55,711 bases of DNA, taken from contig JAJCXY010000127.1 of NCBI GenBank assembly GCA_029263215.1, positions 1 to 55,711 on the forward strand. The letters run 5' to 3'. The notes under the pieces are model-generated. The model was not told where the DNA came from. It did no database searches and saw nothing but the letters and a program-made list of their open reading frames with translations. The DNA comes from Acidimicrobiales bacterium (GTDB lineage: Bacteria > Actinomycetota > Acidimicrobiia > Acidimicrobiales > Aldehydirespiratoraceae). The translations under genes and the position numbers were made by a program. Shown one piece after another: positions 35,993 through 44,517 of this stretch. Every line of letters starts with the position of its first letter. The first letter of the stretch is position 1.

Positions 35993-37774
35993 GTGTCAGC
36001 GAATCAGAACCGGTGGGCCTCGGCGATGAAAGCGCAGATCTTGGGGCTCATCAATTTCGCAACGGGCGGGCGCAACTACGGCAGGCAGCACGACGTCATG
36101 ATCATGACGGTCGTTCTCGCTTTCGGCGTGGTGGCATGGACACAGTGGGTTCACGCATCGGTACTGGAGGTGCATCACGAGTCGTCGGGAGGGCGACTGT
36201 TCCACCTGGTTCGAGATGGGTCACTCACCCTCCTGCCTGCGTTCCTGGCGGTCGTCGGAGGATTGTCGATAGCTGCGCGCCTCGCGCGTCGCAGGAGCAC
36301 GAGGGACACCTTGGTCCCCAACTCAGTGGCTATCGCGGCTCTCTTCGGTGTCTTGTTGGTGCCCCTCGTGGCTGCCCACTCCGTGGTTGATGGCGTACTC
36401 GGAGGCGATGGCGGCTTGGGAACCATCAGAACCCCACCGGGGGCGGGCTACCTCGTAGCTGGCGCTGGTGGTCTTGAATCGGCAACCGGTTTCTGGGGTC
36501 AGCTCGGTCATGGCGCACGGGACGCGCTGGTGGCGATGCCCGTCGCTCTGGTGCTCGTGTTGGTCACGTCGTCGGTGATCGCCTGGCGAGTCCTCGAGCG
36601 TGAGGGAGTCATCCGGGCTTCGACCTCGACGACCTCGCCGGGGTCTCCGGTCGTTGCCGCCGTGGCCACGTCCGGAATCACCAAGCGCGAACTCCTCACC
36701 TACAGCGGTGGCGGTGCCGCGGCGCTGGCGCTGAGCTCGACGGGCTTGATCGTGTTGAGCACTCGGCAGGCGCACGCTGCTGAAGCGAGTCCGGCCACCC
36801 CATGGCTCAGCGAAAATATCGAACTGTTCATGAACGACGGCATCATCAACATGATCGAAGGCGTGCCCGTCTACTTCTGGGGATGGGGGTTCCGCAGCGG
36901 TGGAGTCGACGAGAGCGAGGCTCTGAACACACCGGGTCCCGTGCTCTGGACCCATCATGGCGACACGATCACACTGCAGATCTCCAACAATCTCTCCGAG
37001 GACCACAGCTTCTTCATCGAGGGGGTGGTCGACAGTGGCGTGATCGCTCCTGGAGCGACCCGAGAGGTTTCGTTCCCGGCGCCGAGTCCCGGAACCTACC
37101 TCTATCAGGATGGGCTGAACCGTCCCGTCAACCGCACCCTCGGCCTGAACGGTGTGCTCATTGTCGTGCCTTCCGATGGCAGTCTGGTGGCGCATCCCGA
37201 TCTCGACTCTGAGTACTGGACCTTCGTCACCCAGTGGGTCTGGATATTCAACGAGATCGACCCTGACTACAACGCTCGGGCCCAGGCGGGTCTGCCGATC
37301 GACCCAGATGAGTTCGTGCGAAATTTCCTGCCCCGCTACTTCACTCTCAACGGGCGGATGGGGAGCGTGGCGTCGCACGAGGAGTCGGCGCCGGAAACTG
37401 TCATTCACGCCCAACTCGACCACGCAGCGTTGATCCGCGTCGTCAACGCAGGCGTGGCGATGCACGCGCCGCACTTTCACGGCAACCATGTGTTCCCCTT
37501 AGTTCACAACGCGGTGGTTCCCGACACCATCATGTGGAAGGACACGTTGAGGCTGATGCCCGAGGACCGCATCGATGTGTTTTTGCCTTACGCCATCCCG
37601 CCGAACGCGGTTCACTTCCCCCCACCAGAGGAGGGGTCGGCCTTCCTCAGGGAGCTACACCAGCGGGAGATGGAGGGTAGGTGGCCGATGCATTGCCACG
37701 TAGAGATGTCTCAGATCGCGGCCGGCGGCCTCTATCCGCAGGGCCTGCTCACGGATTGGAAGATGGAGCTATGA
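35993..37774 (+). CDS. Membrane-anchored multicopper oxidase half with C-terminal copper motifs
   Basis: A 593-residue fusion. Four membrane segments occupy about residues 34-55, 77-98, 110-131 and 176-197, and a fifth (GGGAAALALSSTGLIVL, near 236-252) leads into an exported cupredoxin part ending in AHA-A. The first cupredoxin domain has lost the copper ligands: DHSFFIEG stands where HxHG is expected and YLYQDG where HxH is expected. The second domain has both C-terminal clusters, HAPHFHGNHVF (HxxHxH) and MHCHVEMSQIAAGG (HCH). Hence it supplies only half of a trinuclear site. The next gene overlaps by ATGA and supplies the other half. The GTG at 35993 and an ATG at 36026 are both possible starts. 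Confidence 0.82.
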   Translation: MSANQNRWASAMKAQILGLINFATGGRNYGRQHDVMIMTVVLAFGVVAWTQWVHASVLEVHHESSGGRLFHLVRDGSLTLLPAFLAVVGGLSIAARLARRRSTRDTLVPNSVAIAALFGVLLVPLVAAHSVVDGVLGGDGGLGTIRTPPGAGYLVAGAGGLESATGFWGQLGHGARDALVAMPVALVLVLVTSSVIAWRVLEREGVIRASTSTTSPGSPVVAAVATSGITKRELLTYSGGGAAALALSSTGLIVLSTRQAHAAEASPATPWLSENIELFMNDGIINMIEGVPVYFWGWGFRSGGVDESEALNTPGPVLWTHHGDTITLQISNNLSEDHSFFIEGVVDSGVIAPGATREVSFPAPSPGTYLYQDGLNRPVNRTLGLNGVLIVVPSDGSLVAHPDLDSEYWTFVTQWVWIFNEIDPDYNARAQAGLPIDPDEFVRNFLPRYFTLNGRMGSVASHEESAPETVIHAQLDHAALIRVVNAGVAMHAPHFHGNHVFPLVHNAVVPDTIMWKDTLRLMPEDRIDVFLPYAIPPNAVHFPPPEEGSAFLRELHQREMEGRWPMHCHVEMSQIAAGGLYPQGLLTDWKMEL

Positions 37775-38928
37775 GCGGGCGAGACGATCGGGATGATCGG
37801 GACGACGAGGACGGCAGCGACGACGGTCATGGCGGCGGTGGTGGTGCCGGTGGTCACGACGACTTCACGAACCCCTTGTTCTTCTGGGAGACCACGCCGG
37901 TAGAGGGCAGTCCCGAAACACCGGGGAAGGTCGCTCCGGACAAGGCATTCGAGATGAAGTTCTTCAGCCGCGATCTGGAGATGCCGGACGGTCGCGAAAT
38001 CGAGTTCTGGGGTTTCGAGGATCGACTCAACCGGGTCGAGGAGGACGTGATCCGGCCGTCCTCACTGATCCGAGTGACCGAGGGCGACATCGTGCACGTC
38101 ACCCTCGAGCCCAGTAAGCGTCAGCACACCATCCATCTACACGGGATCGAGATCGACACCCACAACGACGGGGTGGGCCACACGTCATTCGAGGTGACCG
38201 GCAGTTACACCTACCAGTTTCGTGCCGGTGCGCCGTTTCGTCCGATGGAAGGCGGCCAACTCCAGACCCGAGGCGCAGGAACGTACTTCTACCACTGTCA
38301 TGTGAACACTACCCTCCACTTCCAGATGGGCATGTACGGCGGCCTGATCATCGATCCGGTCGAAGGTCCGGGCACGGCCTTTCACAAGGGACCGGAGTAC
38401 GAACCGGAGCAGGAGCGGGCGTGGGGCTGTGGCGATGTGGACCCCGTCTGGCACGAACTGGGCCATGCCGCGGGCATGAAGGGGGGCGATGCCGGCCTTC
38501 ATGATTTCAACCCGGTCTATTTCGACATCTCCGGCAAGTTCCAGGAGATGAAGAACGGCCGCACCGACGCGGACGCGGTGATCGAGGATCCCACGATCGC
38601 AGCTGAGGGCGACGTGGGCGGACTGCCGATCCTGATTCGCTATGCGAACACCTCCTACACGCGGCAACGGGTGACCTTTCACGGAATCGCCGATGGCAAC
38701 ATGGCGGTTGAGATCATCGCCAGCGACGGTCGGCCTTTCGACAACCAGGCACCGAACTTTGCAACACCGGTTCAGGTCGATGGCTCGATGGACGTGGCCA
38801 CGGCCGAACGCTACGACTTCATGGTTACGCCACTGCGGAAGGGTACTTCGCTGGTCACCATCGAGAGCCTGCACTGGATCAGCGGTGAGCGGCTAGGGGT
38901 GGTTCAGACCACGGTCACCGGGATCTAG
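37771..38928 (+). CDS. Multicopper oxidase half with N-terminal copper motifs
   Basis: A 385-residue partner of the preceding protein. A very acidic, Gly- and His-rich leader (residues 1-28) replaces any signal peptide. The first cupredoxin domain has intact ligands: TIHLHGIEID (HxHG) and FYHCHVNTTLHFQMGM (HxH plus a distal His and Met). The second domain keeps the fold (RQRVTFHGIADGNMAVEI, ERYDFMVTPL) but lacks the HxxHxH and HCH clusters. It therefore complements the upstream protein, whose C-terminal clusters are intact. The reaction could be metal, phenol or nitrite-type oxidation; the sequence does not decide. Export without its own signal suggests that it travels with the partner or remains inside. 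Confidence 0.84.
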   Translation: MSGRDDRDDRDDEDGSDDGHGGGGGAGGHDDFTNPLFFWETTPVEGSPETPGKVAPDKAFEMKFFSRDLEMPDGREIEFWGFEDRLNRVEEDVIRPSSLIRVTEGDIVHVTLEPSKRQHTIHLHGIEIDTHNDGVGHTSFEVTGSYTYQFRAGAPFRPMEGGQLQTRGAGTYFYHCHVNTTLHFQMGMYGGLIIDPVEGPGTAFHKGPEYEPEQERAWGCGDVDPVWHELGHAAGMKGGDAGLHDFNPVYFDISGKFQEMKNGRTDADAVIEDPTIAAEGDVGGLPILIRYANTSYTRQRVTFHGIADGNMAVEIIASDGRPFDNQAPNFATPVQVDGSMDVATAERYDFMVTPLRKGTSLVTIESLHWISGERLGVVQTTVTGI

Positions 38929-38978
38929 TCATCCACCGACCGTCAAACCGAAGTTCCTTTTTTTATTCACAGCGCGCT

Positions 38979-39257
38979 ATGCGTACTCTGAAAGTAGGCC
39001 GCGACTGTTGGACGTGGTGGCATGTGTGTAGGGATCGAAAGCAGAATAGAGGCGAAGCCGTTCATCTGACCTGGGACGAGGGTCGCTTCACCGGCGATCT
39101 AGAGCTGGTCTACCGGGCCCGGCGTATGTACCAAGCGCGTAATAGGCAGCTCGATGAGAACGACGTCACGGCGTTCATCGCCGCCCTCGAACAGGCGGTT
39201 GGTGATCGTCTTGGCGTCACGATCTGGCCCGACTCAGATGTGATCGAAATCGAGTAA
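38979..39257 (+). CDS. Hypothetical protein
   Basis: A 92-residue frame with no recognised family. The first 25 residues are Trp-, Cys- and Arg-rich, then comes LTWDEGRFTGDLELVYRARRM and an acidic helical part, ALEQAVGDRLGVTIWPDSD. No good ribosome binding site precedes the ATG. It follows the multicopper oxidase pair by 50 bases after a short T-run, and precedes tRNA-Arg on the other strand. The true start may be further in. Confidence 0.45.
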   Translation: MRTLKVGRDCWTWWHVCRDRKQNRGEAVHLTWDEGRFTGDLELVYRARRMYQARNRQLDENDVTAFIAALEQAVGDRLGVTIWPDSDVIEIE

Positions 39258-39350
39258 CTGCTCGGTTCGGTCATCAGAGACGTGTCGCAGCTCGTGCCGT
39301 TGCAGCCGATGTAGAAACGACGTCCGTGAAACCGAGGCTCCAAAACTGTC

Positions 39351-39376
39351 GAATCCCCTGCGGTTGCAGGGGATTC
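39351..39376 (-). terminator. Intrinsic terminator of tRNA-Arg
   Basis: GAATCCCCTGC and GCAGGGGATTC form a perfect 11-bp stem with a 4-base loop. On the minus strand it starts 7 bases after the tRNA-Arg 3' end and is followed by ACAGTTTTGG, a short T-tract, so it reads as an intrinsic terminator for that tRNA. Confidence 0.8.
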
Positions 39377-39382
39377 GCTCAG

Positions 39383-39456
<74 letters not shown>

Positions 39457-39528
39457 AGTACTCGTGTGAAAATTACGCCGGGCCAGTGTACGCCCGCAGC
39501 TCGCGGGCACCACCAGATCCGGCTTCAG

Positions 39529-39617
39529 CGGAGACGGTGGGATTTGAACCCACGAACGCCTTACGACGTTACTTCCTTAGCAGGGAAGCGCCTTCAACCT
39601 GGCTCGGCCACGTCTCC
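39529..39617 (-). tRNA. tRNA-Ser (GCT anticodon)
   Basis: Acceptor stem GGAGACG/CGTCTCC with discriminator G. The anticodon stem is CTTCC/GGAAG with loop CTGCTAA (anticodon GCT). A long variable arm, TAACGTCGTAAGGCGTT-like, and a T arm with GTTCAAATC are typical of class II serine tRNAs. It lies 72 bases upstream of tRNA-Arg on the same strand, and the two may be cotranscribed. Confidence 0.96.
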
Positions 39618-39657
39618 AATTACCGCGGCGAGGCTAGCGCCTCCCGCCCTCGTTGCC

Positions 39658-39966
39658 CTAGTGCTTGTCTGCAGGACGGACCGCCCCGACGATTTCGATG
39701 TCGTCCTCGCCGCGGTCGCGCCACAGAATCCACACGATCCCGCCGTCGGCGCGCACGATCGACCGGTTGGTGATGCCGGCGTCGCCGGGCCTTTCGCCGG
39801 GGTCATCGAGAGCCAGGGGCAGGGCCTCGGCTTCACTGAACGCGTATTCCGGAGCGTCGTCGAGGGTGGCGAGGAGCCCAGTGATCTCGTTCTTCACGGA
39901 CTTCGAGCTGGCCGAGTACAGCTCGCGTAGCTCGCGCTCGGCGGAAGAACTGAAGATCAGCGCCAC
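39658..39966 (-). CDS. Small protein, possibly RelE/ParE-like
   Basis: A 102-residue product with an N-terminal helix pair (SAERELRELYSASSKSVKNEI), a middle acidic segment, and a C-terminal strand pair GGIVWILWRDRG and DIEIVGAVR. The two-helix/beta-sheet layout and charged strands recall RelE/ParE toxins, but I see no diagnostic catalytic residues. GGGAG precedes the GTG start at 39966. No antitoxin gene is adjacent on this strand. It sits just upstream of the tRNA-Ser gene. Confidence 0.45.
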   Translation of the reverse strand: MALIFSSSAERELRELYSASSKSVKNEITGLLATLDDAPEYAFSEAEALPLALDDPGERPGDAGITNRSIVRADGGIVWILWRDRGEDDIEIVGAVRPADKH

Positions 39967-40075
39967 CTTGTCTCCCCGACCTCGCTTCTCGAAGGTGTGT
40001 GCAGGGGTGGCAACCTAGTACCGGCCCGTCGAGCCGACAAGATAGCTGGGTGACTCTCGGTCATTCTCGACGCGA

Positions 40076-40104
40076 TTGACTGTCTGCGCTGTCGCCGGTA
40101 GCGT
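40076..40104 (+). promoter_or_regulatory. Vegetative-type promoter upstream of the small AbrB-like gene
   Basis: TTGACT at 40076-40081 and TAGCGT at 40099-40104 are separated by 17 bases, a near-consensus actinobacterial housekeeping promoter. Transcription would start near 40111, leaving a leader of about 117 bases before the ATG at 40228. It is the clearest minus-35/minus-10 pair in the window. Confidence 0.6.
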
Positions 40105-40227
40105 CTCGCTGCGTGTTGGTTACGGCCACAGTGGGTGAGGGCGCATGCCGCGGTGCCGACATGTCTCGATGAACGTCGAGCTGTCATTCCGCGTATGCGG
40201 TGCCGAATCGGGCGAAAGGGTTTGGGT

Positions 40228-40521
40228 ATGGATCGAGGGGTGCTCATTGAACTCGACTCGCGCGGCCGTCTGTCACTTCGGCGGCTTGCGGAGGAGGACG
40301 ACCGCTATTTCCTCGCTCAGAAGAGGCCCGATGGCAGCATCTTGCTGATGCCGGCCGATGTGGCGCCGCGGCGTCCGGTGGTCGATCCGGATCACACCGA
40401 AGTCATCACCGGCGAGATCGTCGATCTTCGCGATCGCATGACGGGCGATGATTCGCTGAAGAAGAGCTCATGGTGGGAGCAGCGCCGCGAACAGCAGCGC
40501 CAGAACGCTCGAGGCAAATAG
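40228..40521 (+). CDS. Small AbrB/SpoVT-like or hypothetical protein
   Basis: A 97-residue protein. Its first half, LIELDSRGRLSLRRL followed by YFLAQKRPDGSILLMPAD, looks like one swapped-hairpin beta unit of the AbrB/MazE type, found in antitoxins and transition-state regulators. The second half is charged, VITGEIVDLRDRM and a Glu/Gln/Arg-rich helix, as in an antitoxin tail that covers a toxin. No toxin follows on this strand. GGCGAAAGGG precedes the ATG at 40228; the frame is open from 40135. Confidence 0.5.
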   Translation: MDRGVLIELDSRGRLSLRRLAEEDDRYFLAQKRPDGSILLMPADVAPRRPVVDPDHTEVITGEIVDLRDRMTGDDSLKKSSWWEQRREQQRQNARGK

Positions 40522-40659
40522 GCCCAGCCCGGCTCGGCCGTTCGTGAGGGGTACCACCACGCAGCGTCACCAGCCTCGACTCGTCTGAACCACAGCGCTA
40601 CGGTCCCGTTCTCGGTCAGCCGGCGCGATCCCACAGCAATCCCGCGCATGGCTGGCGTT

Positions 40660-40699
40660 GGGGTCTGCCGGTCTTACCGCCGTACCACCGGCAGACCCC
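40660..40699 (+). terminator. Strong 13-bp inverted repeat, probable terminator
   Basis: GGGGTCTGCCGGT (40660-40672) and ACCGGCAGACCCC (40687-40699) are perfectly complementary with a 14-base loop. CCACCTTTCTCC follows on the plus strand. It lies in the 218-base gap after the AbrB-like gene and before the maleylpyruvate-isomerase-like gene. No coding frame of quality covers it. A regulatory RNA hairpin in the leader of the next gene is the alternative. Confidence 0.5.
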
Positions 40700-40739
40700 C
40701 ACCTTTCTCCCTGTTGGCGGAGCGGTCGCCCATTGCCGG

Positions 40740-41552
40740 ATGGTGCGCGAGACTCCACTGGTGCCTGCGATACATCCCCAACATGTCGGCCTCGATGTAA
40801 TCGGTTTCCACTCGGACCGGTTGGCTGCTCTGGTCGCCGCTTCAGCTCTTGATGTTGGGGTGCCAACGTGTGGCGACTGGACGCTCGGCGACCTGGCGTG
40901 GCACATGACCGAAGTGCAGGATTTCTGGGCCTACGTGATCCCATCGCGGCCTGCGCCTCCCGCCGAGTACGTCGAACCGGATCGCCCCCTTGATTCGGAT
41001 CTCGTCAGCAGGCTGGAGAAGGCCACCGCTGATCTCATGGCGGCCCTGGTCGATGCCGACCCGGCCGACGCGGCCTGGAGTTGGGCCGCCGAGCAGACGG
41101 TGGCCTTCACGCTGCGGCGTCAGTCTCACGAGGTGCTGATCCACCATGTCGACGCAGTCCTGGCCGCGGGCGCCGCGATGCCCGACATCGCGCCGGAACT
41201 GGCGGCCGATGGGGTGGATGAGGCGATCAAGGTGTTCATGTCGGAGATCCCGAATTGGGCGTCGTTCACGCGCGGTACCGGGGTGATCGAAGTGGCCACC
41301 AGCGACACCGGCGACTCATGGACCCTGGCGTTCGGTCGGATGGAAGGCACCTCACCTCGCACCGGCAAGCACCACGACATGGAGGCACTGATGATCGCCG
41401 ACGGGGACTCTCCCGACACTGTCGTCAGCGGTGATGCTGTGGCCCTCGACCTGTGGTTGTGGGGTCGGTCCGGAGTCGACGAACTCACAGTGACCGGCGA
41501 TGTCGACCTGGTCGAACGTTTCCGTACTTCGGTGGCGATGTCGACGCAATAG
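40740..41552 (+). CDS. Maleylpyruvate isomerase family (mycothiol-dependent/DinB-like) protein
   Basis: A 270-residue protein with the metal-binding four-helix bundle of mycothiol-dependent maleylpyruvate isomerases. It shows CGDWTLGDLAWHMTEV with the first His and SHEVLIHHVDAVLAAG with the Glu/His ligands. The C-terminal part is a small alpha/beta domain (VIEVATSDTGDSWTLAF, SGDAVALDLWLWGRSG). Members use mycothiol in detoxification or isomerisation; the substrate here is unknown. The exact start is unsure: ATG at 40740 and GTG at 40761 are both in frame without a strong ribosome binding site. A TetR gene converges 6 bases downstream. Confidence 0.78.
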   Translation: MVRETPLVPAIHPQHVGLDVIGFHSDRLAALVAASALDVGVPTCGDWTLGDLAWHMTEVQDFWAYVIPSRPAPPAEYVEPDRPLDSDLVSRLEKATADLMAALVDADPADAAWSWAAEQTVAFTLRRQSHEVLIHHVDAVLAAGAAMPDIAPELAADGVDEAIKVFMSEIPNWASFTRGTGVIEVATSDTGDSWTLAFGRMEGTSPRTGKHHDMEALMIADGDSPDTVVSGDAVALDLWLWGRSGVDELTVTGDVDLVERFRTSVAMSTQ

Positions 41553-41558
41553 TCGGGG

Positions 41559-42119
41559 TCAGGTGTTGAGCACGACGATGATCCGGTCGACGGTTGACTC
41601 GAGGTCGAGGTCGTCGATCGACTCGGGCCGGATGAGGGAGCGCACGATGAAGGGGCCTTCGATGAAGTCGAAAGCCGTGAGATAGTCGAGGTCGGCCGAG
41701 ATCTCACCCTTGGCCTGGCCTCGATCGAAGATCGTCTTGAGGGGACCCATTCGTCCGCGCACCATCGAGCGGTGGGCTCGGCGAAGCTCGGGATCGCGCG
41801 CCGCGGCGGCGAAGATGTCGAGAGAGGCCGCCCTGAGTTTGGTGTCGGCGAAGATTGGGAGCACGCTGGCAAAGAACTCGAGCAGGTCGCCGCGAAACGA
41901 GCCCGTGTCAGGAGTTGACGGGACCGCGGTGGCGCCGTCGATGGCCGCGATGAGGAGCTCGTTCTTGGTGGGGAAGTGCCGGTAAATCGTGGTCTTGGCC
42001 ACTCCCGAGCGACGTGACACCTCATCGACGGTGAAGCCGCGCACGCCCTCGGAAAGGACGAGGTCGGTGGCGGTGCCCAGCATTTTCGCTCGGGCCGTTT
42101 CGCTGCGAGGTCGAGCCAT
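41559..42119 (-). CDS. TetR/AcrR-family transcriptional regulator
   Basis: A 186-residue repressor. The N-terminal HTH is unmistakable: SEGVRGFTVDEVSRRSGVAKTT followed by IYRHFPTKNELLIAAI. The C-terminal helical domain is a ligand and dimer domain of the TetR_C type with FEGPFIVRSL-like sequence near the end. It is divergent from an MMPL transporter gene with 163 bases between, and inverted repeats in that gap are candidate operators. AAGGAG lies before the ATG. It most likely represses its own gene and the transporter; the inducer is unknown. Confidence 0.9.
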   Translation of the reverse strand: MARPRSETARAKMLGTATDLVLSEGVRGFTVDEVSRRSGVAKTTIYRHFPTKNELLIAAIDGATAVPSTPDTGSFRGDLLEFFASVLPIFADTKLRAASLDIFAAAARDPELRRAHRSMVRGRMGPLKTIFDRGQAKGEISADLDYLTAFDFIEGPFIVRSLIRPESIDDLDLESTVDRIIVVLNT

Positions 42120-42125
42120 AGTGCT

Positions 42126-42149
42126 CCTTGATCGTAGCGAAACTCAAGG
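42126..42149. promoter_or_regulatory. Candidate TetR operator over its own promoter
   Basis: CCTTGA and TCAAGG form an inverted repeat with a 12-base centre. The centre holds TACGAT on the minus strand, the likely minus-10 of the tetR gene, so binding here would give autorepression. A separate 10-bp palindrome, CTTGGCCAAG, lies at 42153-42162. Confidence 0.4.
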
Positions 42150-42240
42150 GATCTTGGCCAAGCGACGATAACTTCGAGAATTGGCGATGTGTCGTGGGGC
42201 ACACCGACACCCATTCGGCGGCGATCGCTGATACAACGCT

Positions 42241-42265
42241 ACCTCGGCGTAGCGATTACCGAGGT
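42241..42265. promoter_or_regulatory. Candidate TetR operator before the MMPL gene
   Basis: ACCTCGG (42241-42247) and CCGAGGT (42259-42265) are perfect 7-bp arms around 11 bases. The 25-bp size suits a TetR dimer. It lies directly before the AGGAGGA ribosome binding site and 17 bases before the ATG of the transporter. CGTAGCGA is shared with the site over the tetR promoter. Confidence 0.45.
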
Positions 42266-42282
42266 CGCTCAGGAGGAGCAAG

Positions 42283-44517
42283 ATGTCGCACGGTCTTTAT
42301 CGATTGGGGCGGTTCGCGGCCAGACGGCCGTGGATCGTGATCGGGGGTTGGCTTGTGATCGCCATTGCGGTCATCGGTGCGTCGGGCGTGTTCGGCCGCG
42401 AGCTCGAGGATTCCTTCGCCGTGCCCGGTCTCGACTCTCAAGATGCGGTCGATCTGCTCACTGCGGCAGGGGCCGATCAGGCGGGCCTCACCGCCCAAGT
42501 CGTGACCACACCGTTCGACGAAGGACTGACGTTCTCCGAGTCGGCCGCCGCTCGAGCTGAGCTGGCCGAGATCCAAGCCGGCCTCGCCGACCTCTCACAC
42601 GTTCTGGTGGTGAGCGAGCCTTCCATCTCAGCAGACGACACAATCGCGCTCATCAGGGTCCAATATCCGGTTCTGGAAGAACTGAACATCGACGACCTGG
42701 AGAACCTCAAGGAATTCGGCGCAGAAGCTCAGGCGGGATCGCCCCTGCAGATCGAACTGGGCGGCGACCTGTTCTTCGCATTCGAGGAACCCGAGACTGG
42801 TGTGGGCGAGATGATCGGCATCATCGCTGCGGTCATCATCTTGCTCGTGGCGTTCGGTTCTCTCATCGCCATGGGCCTCCCGATCGGGTTGGCTCTCTTC
42901 GGCCTCGCCCTCGGCATCAGCACGATGGCCTTGGTCACCTACCTCATCGAGGTGCCCAGCTGGGCCCCTCAGGCGAGCAGCATGATCGGACTCGGGGTGG
43001 GGATCGACTACGCCCTGTTCCTCGTCACTCGCCACCGCGAGTTCCTCTCCCGGGGAATGACGGTGGAGGAAGCGGTTGGCCGCGCCGTGGCCACCGCTGG
43101 TCAAGCCGTCGTCTTCGCTGGTGGCACCGTGGTCATCGCCATCCTCGGATTGGGCTTCGCCGGCGTTCCTTTCATGACTGCCTTCGGCGTCGTGGCGTCG
43201 ATCATCGTGCTGATCATGGTGGTCGCATCGGTCACCCTGCTCCCTGCCTTCCTCGGTCTTGCCGGGCACCGGATCAACGGTCTCAGACGCAAGAAGAGAG
43301 AGACGCGAGAAGAACTACAAGCAGACTTCAGGGAAGAGAACTCGGGCTGGGGACGCTGGGGTCGCCACGTGTCGAAGAACGCCTGGGCGTACTTGATCGG
43401 TTCCACAGTCCTTCTTCTGGCCCTAGCCGCTCCCGTGCTCGACCTGCGTCTCGGTTTCCCCGACGAAGGTGCGCTGCCCGAAAGCCGCACTGAGCGGCAG
43501 GCCTACGACCTCGTCGCGGAGGGCTTCGGTCCCGGCATCAACGGCCCGTTCGTCATTGCCGTCGACATATCGGAAGATCCGAGCGTGGTGGAACCCCTGG
43601 TTGCCGCGATCGTGGCCGACGAGGGGATCGCGAATGTTGCCCCTCCGGAGGTCAACCCTGATGCCGGTGTCGCCATCCTGCTCGCGTTCGCGACGACCTC
43701 GCCTCAAGACGGGACCACTCGCGACACGATCACCAGGTTGAGGGCGGAGGTGTTCCCACCGGTGCTCGACGACAGTCCGGCCCGTGCTCATGTTGGTGGT
43801 CAGACGGCGAGCTTCGCCGACATCGGCGAGCGCGTGAACAGCCGGTTGCCCCTGTTCATCGCGGCCGTCGTTGTGATGTCGTTCATGCTGTTGACTCTGG
43901 TTTTCCGCTCGGTTGTCGTTCCCCTGAAGGCGGCTCTGCTCAATCTGCTCAGCATCGGTGCCGCCTACGGCGTGCTGGTGATGGTATTTCAGTGGGGCTG
44001 GGGCATGGGGCTCATCGGCCTGGAGGCCACGGTGCCCATCGTGCCGTTCATGCCCATGTTCATGTTCGCGATCCTTTTCGGCCTGTCGATGGACTACGAG
44101 GTGTTCCTGCTCTCCCGCGTACGGGAGGAGTACCTGGTCACCGGCGACAACGACGGTTCGGTCATCCACGGCATCGCCAGCACAGCCCGGGTCATCACCT
44201 CGGCTGCCCTGATCATGATCTCGGTTTTCCTCGGCTTCGTGCTGGGCGAGGACCCCGTGATCAAGATGATGGGCCTGGGCCTGGCCACGGCCATCTTCGT
44301 CGATGCCACCATCGTGCGAGTGGTGCTGGTGCCGGCCACGATGAAGCTGATGGGCGACGCCAACTGGTGGCTGCCTGCCTGGCTCGACCGTCTCTTGCCC
44401 ACGATCGACATCGACGGTGAGGCCGGGCTGCCCGAACCCGACATGGAAGCCGAGCCGGAAGTGGATCAGGAACGGGTTCTGATCTCGGCGAGCGTCGGGC
44501 AGGAATCGATCCGGTAG
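42283..44517 (+). CDS. MMPL-family RND transporter
   Basis: A 744-residue efflux protein of the MMPL class. It has 12 membrane segments in two halves, each starting with one segment and a large extracytoplasmic domain. The first proton-relay helix has GLGVGIDYALFLVTRHREF and the second GLSMDYEVFLLSRVREEY, the paired DYxxFLxxR motifs of the family. AGGAGGA gives an optimal ribosome binding site. MMPL proteins export lipids or drugs using the proton gradient. Its control by the divergent TetR gene is inferred from candidate operators. The 3' end overlaps a convergent gene by 52 bases. Confidence 0.93.
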   Translation: MSHGLYRLGRFAARRPWIVIGGWLVIAIAVIGASGVFGRELEDSFAVPGLDSQDAVDLLTAAGADQAGLTAQVVTTPFDEGLTFSESAAARAELAEIQAGLADLSHVLVVSEPSISADDTIALIRVQYPVLEELNIDDLENLKEFGAEAQAGSPLQIELGGDLFFAFEEPETGVGEMIGIIAAVIILLVAFGSLIAMGLPIGLALFGLALGISTMALVTYLIEVPSWAPQASSMIGLGVGIDYALFLVTRHREFLSRGMTVEEAVGRAVATAGQAVVFAGGTVVIAILGLGFAGVPFMTAFGVVASIIVLIMVVASVTLLPAFLGLAGHRINGLRRKKRETREELQADFREENSGWGRWGRHVSKNAWAYLIGSTVLLLALAAPVLDLRLGFPDEGALPESRTERQAYDLVAEGFGPGINGPFVIAVDISEDPSVVEPLVAAIVADEGIANVAPPEVNPDAGVAILLAFATTSPQDGTTRDTITRLRAEVFPPVLDDSPARAHVGGQTASFADIGERVNSRLPLFIAAVVVMSFMLLTLVFRSVVVPLKAALLNLLSIGAAYGVLVMVFQWGWGMGLIGLEATVPIVPFMPMFMFAILFGLSMDYEVFLLSRVREEYLVTGDNDGSVIHGIASTARVITSAALIMISVFLGFVLGEDPVIKMMGLGLATAIFVDATIVRVVLVPATMKLMGDANWWLPAWLDRLLPTIDIDGEAGLPEPDMEAEPEVDQERVLISASVGQESIR

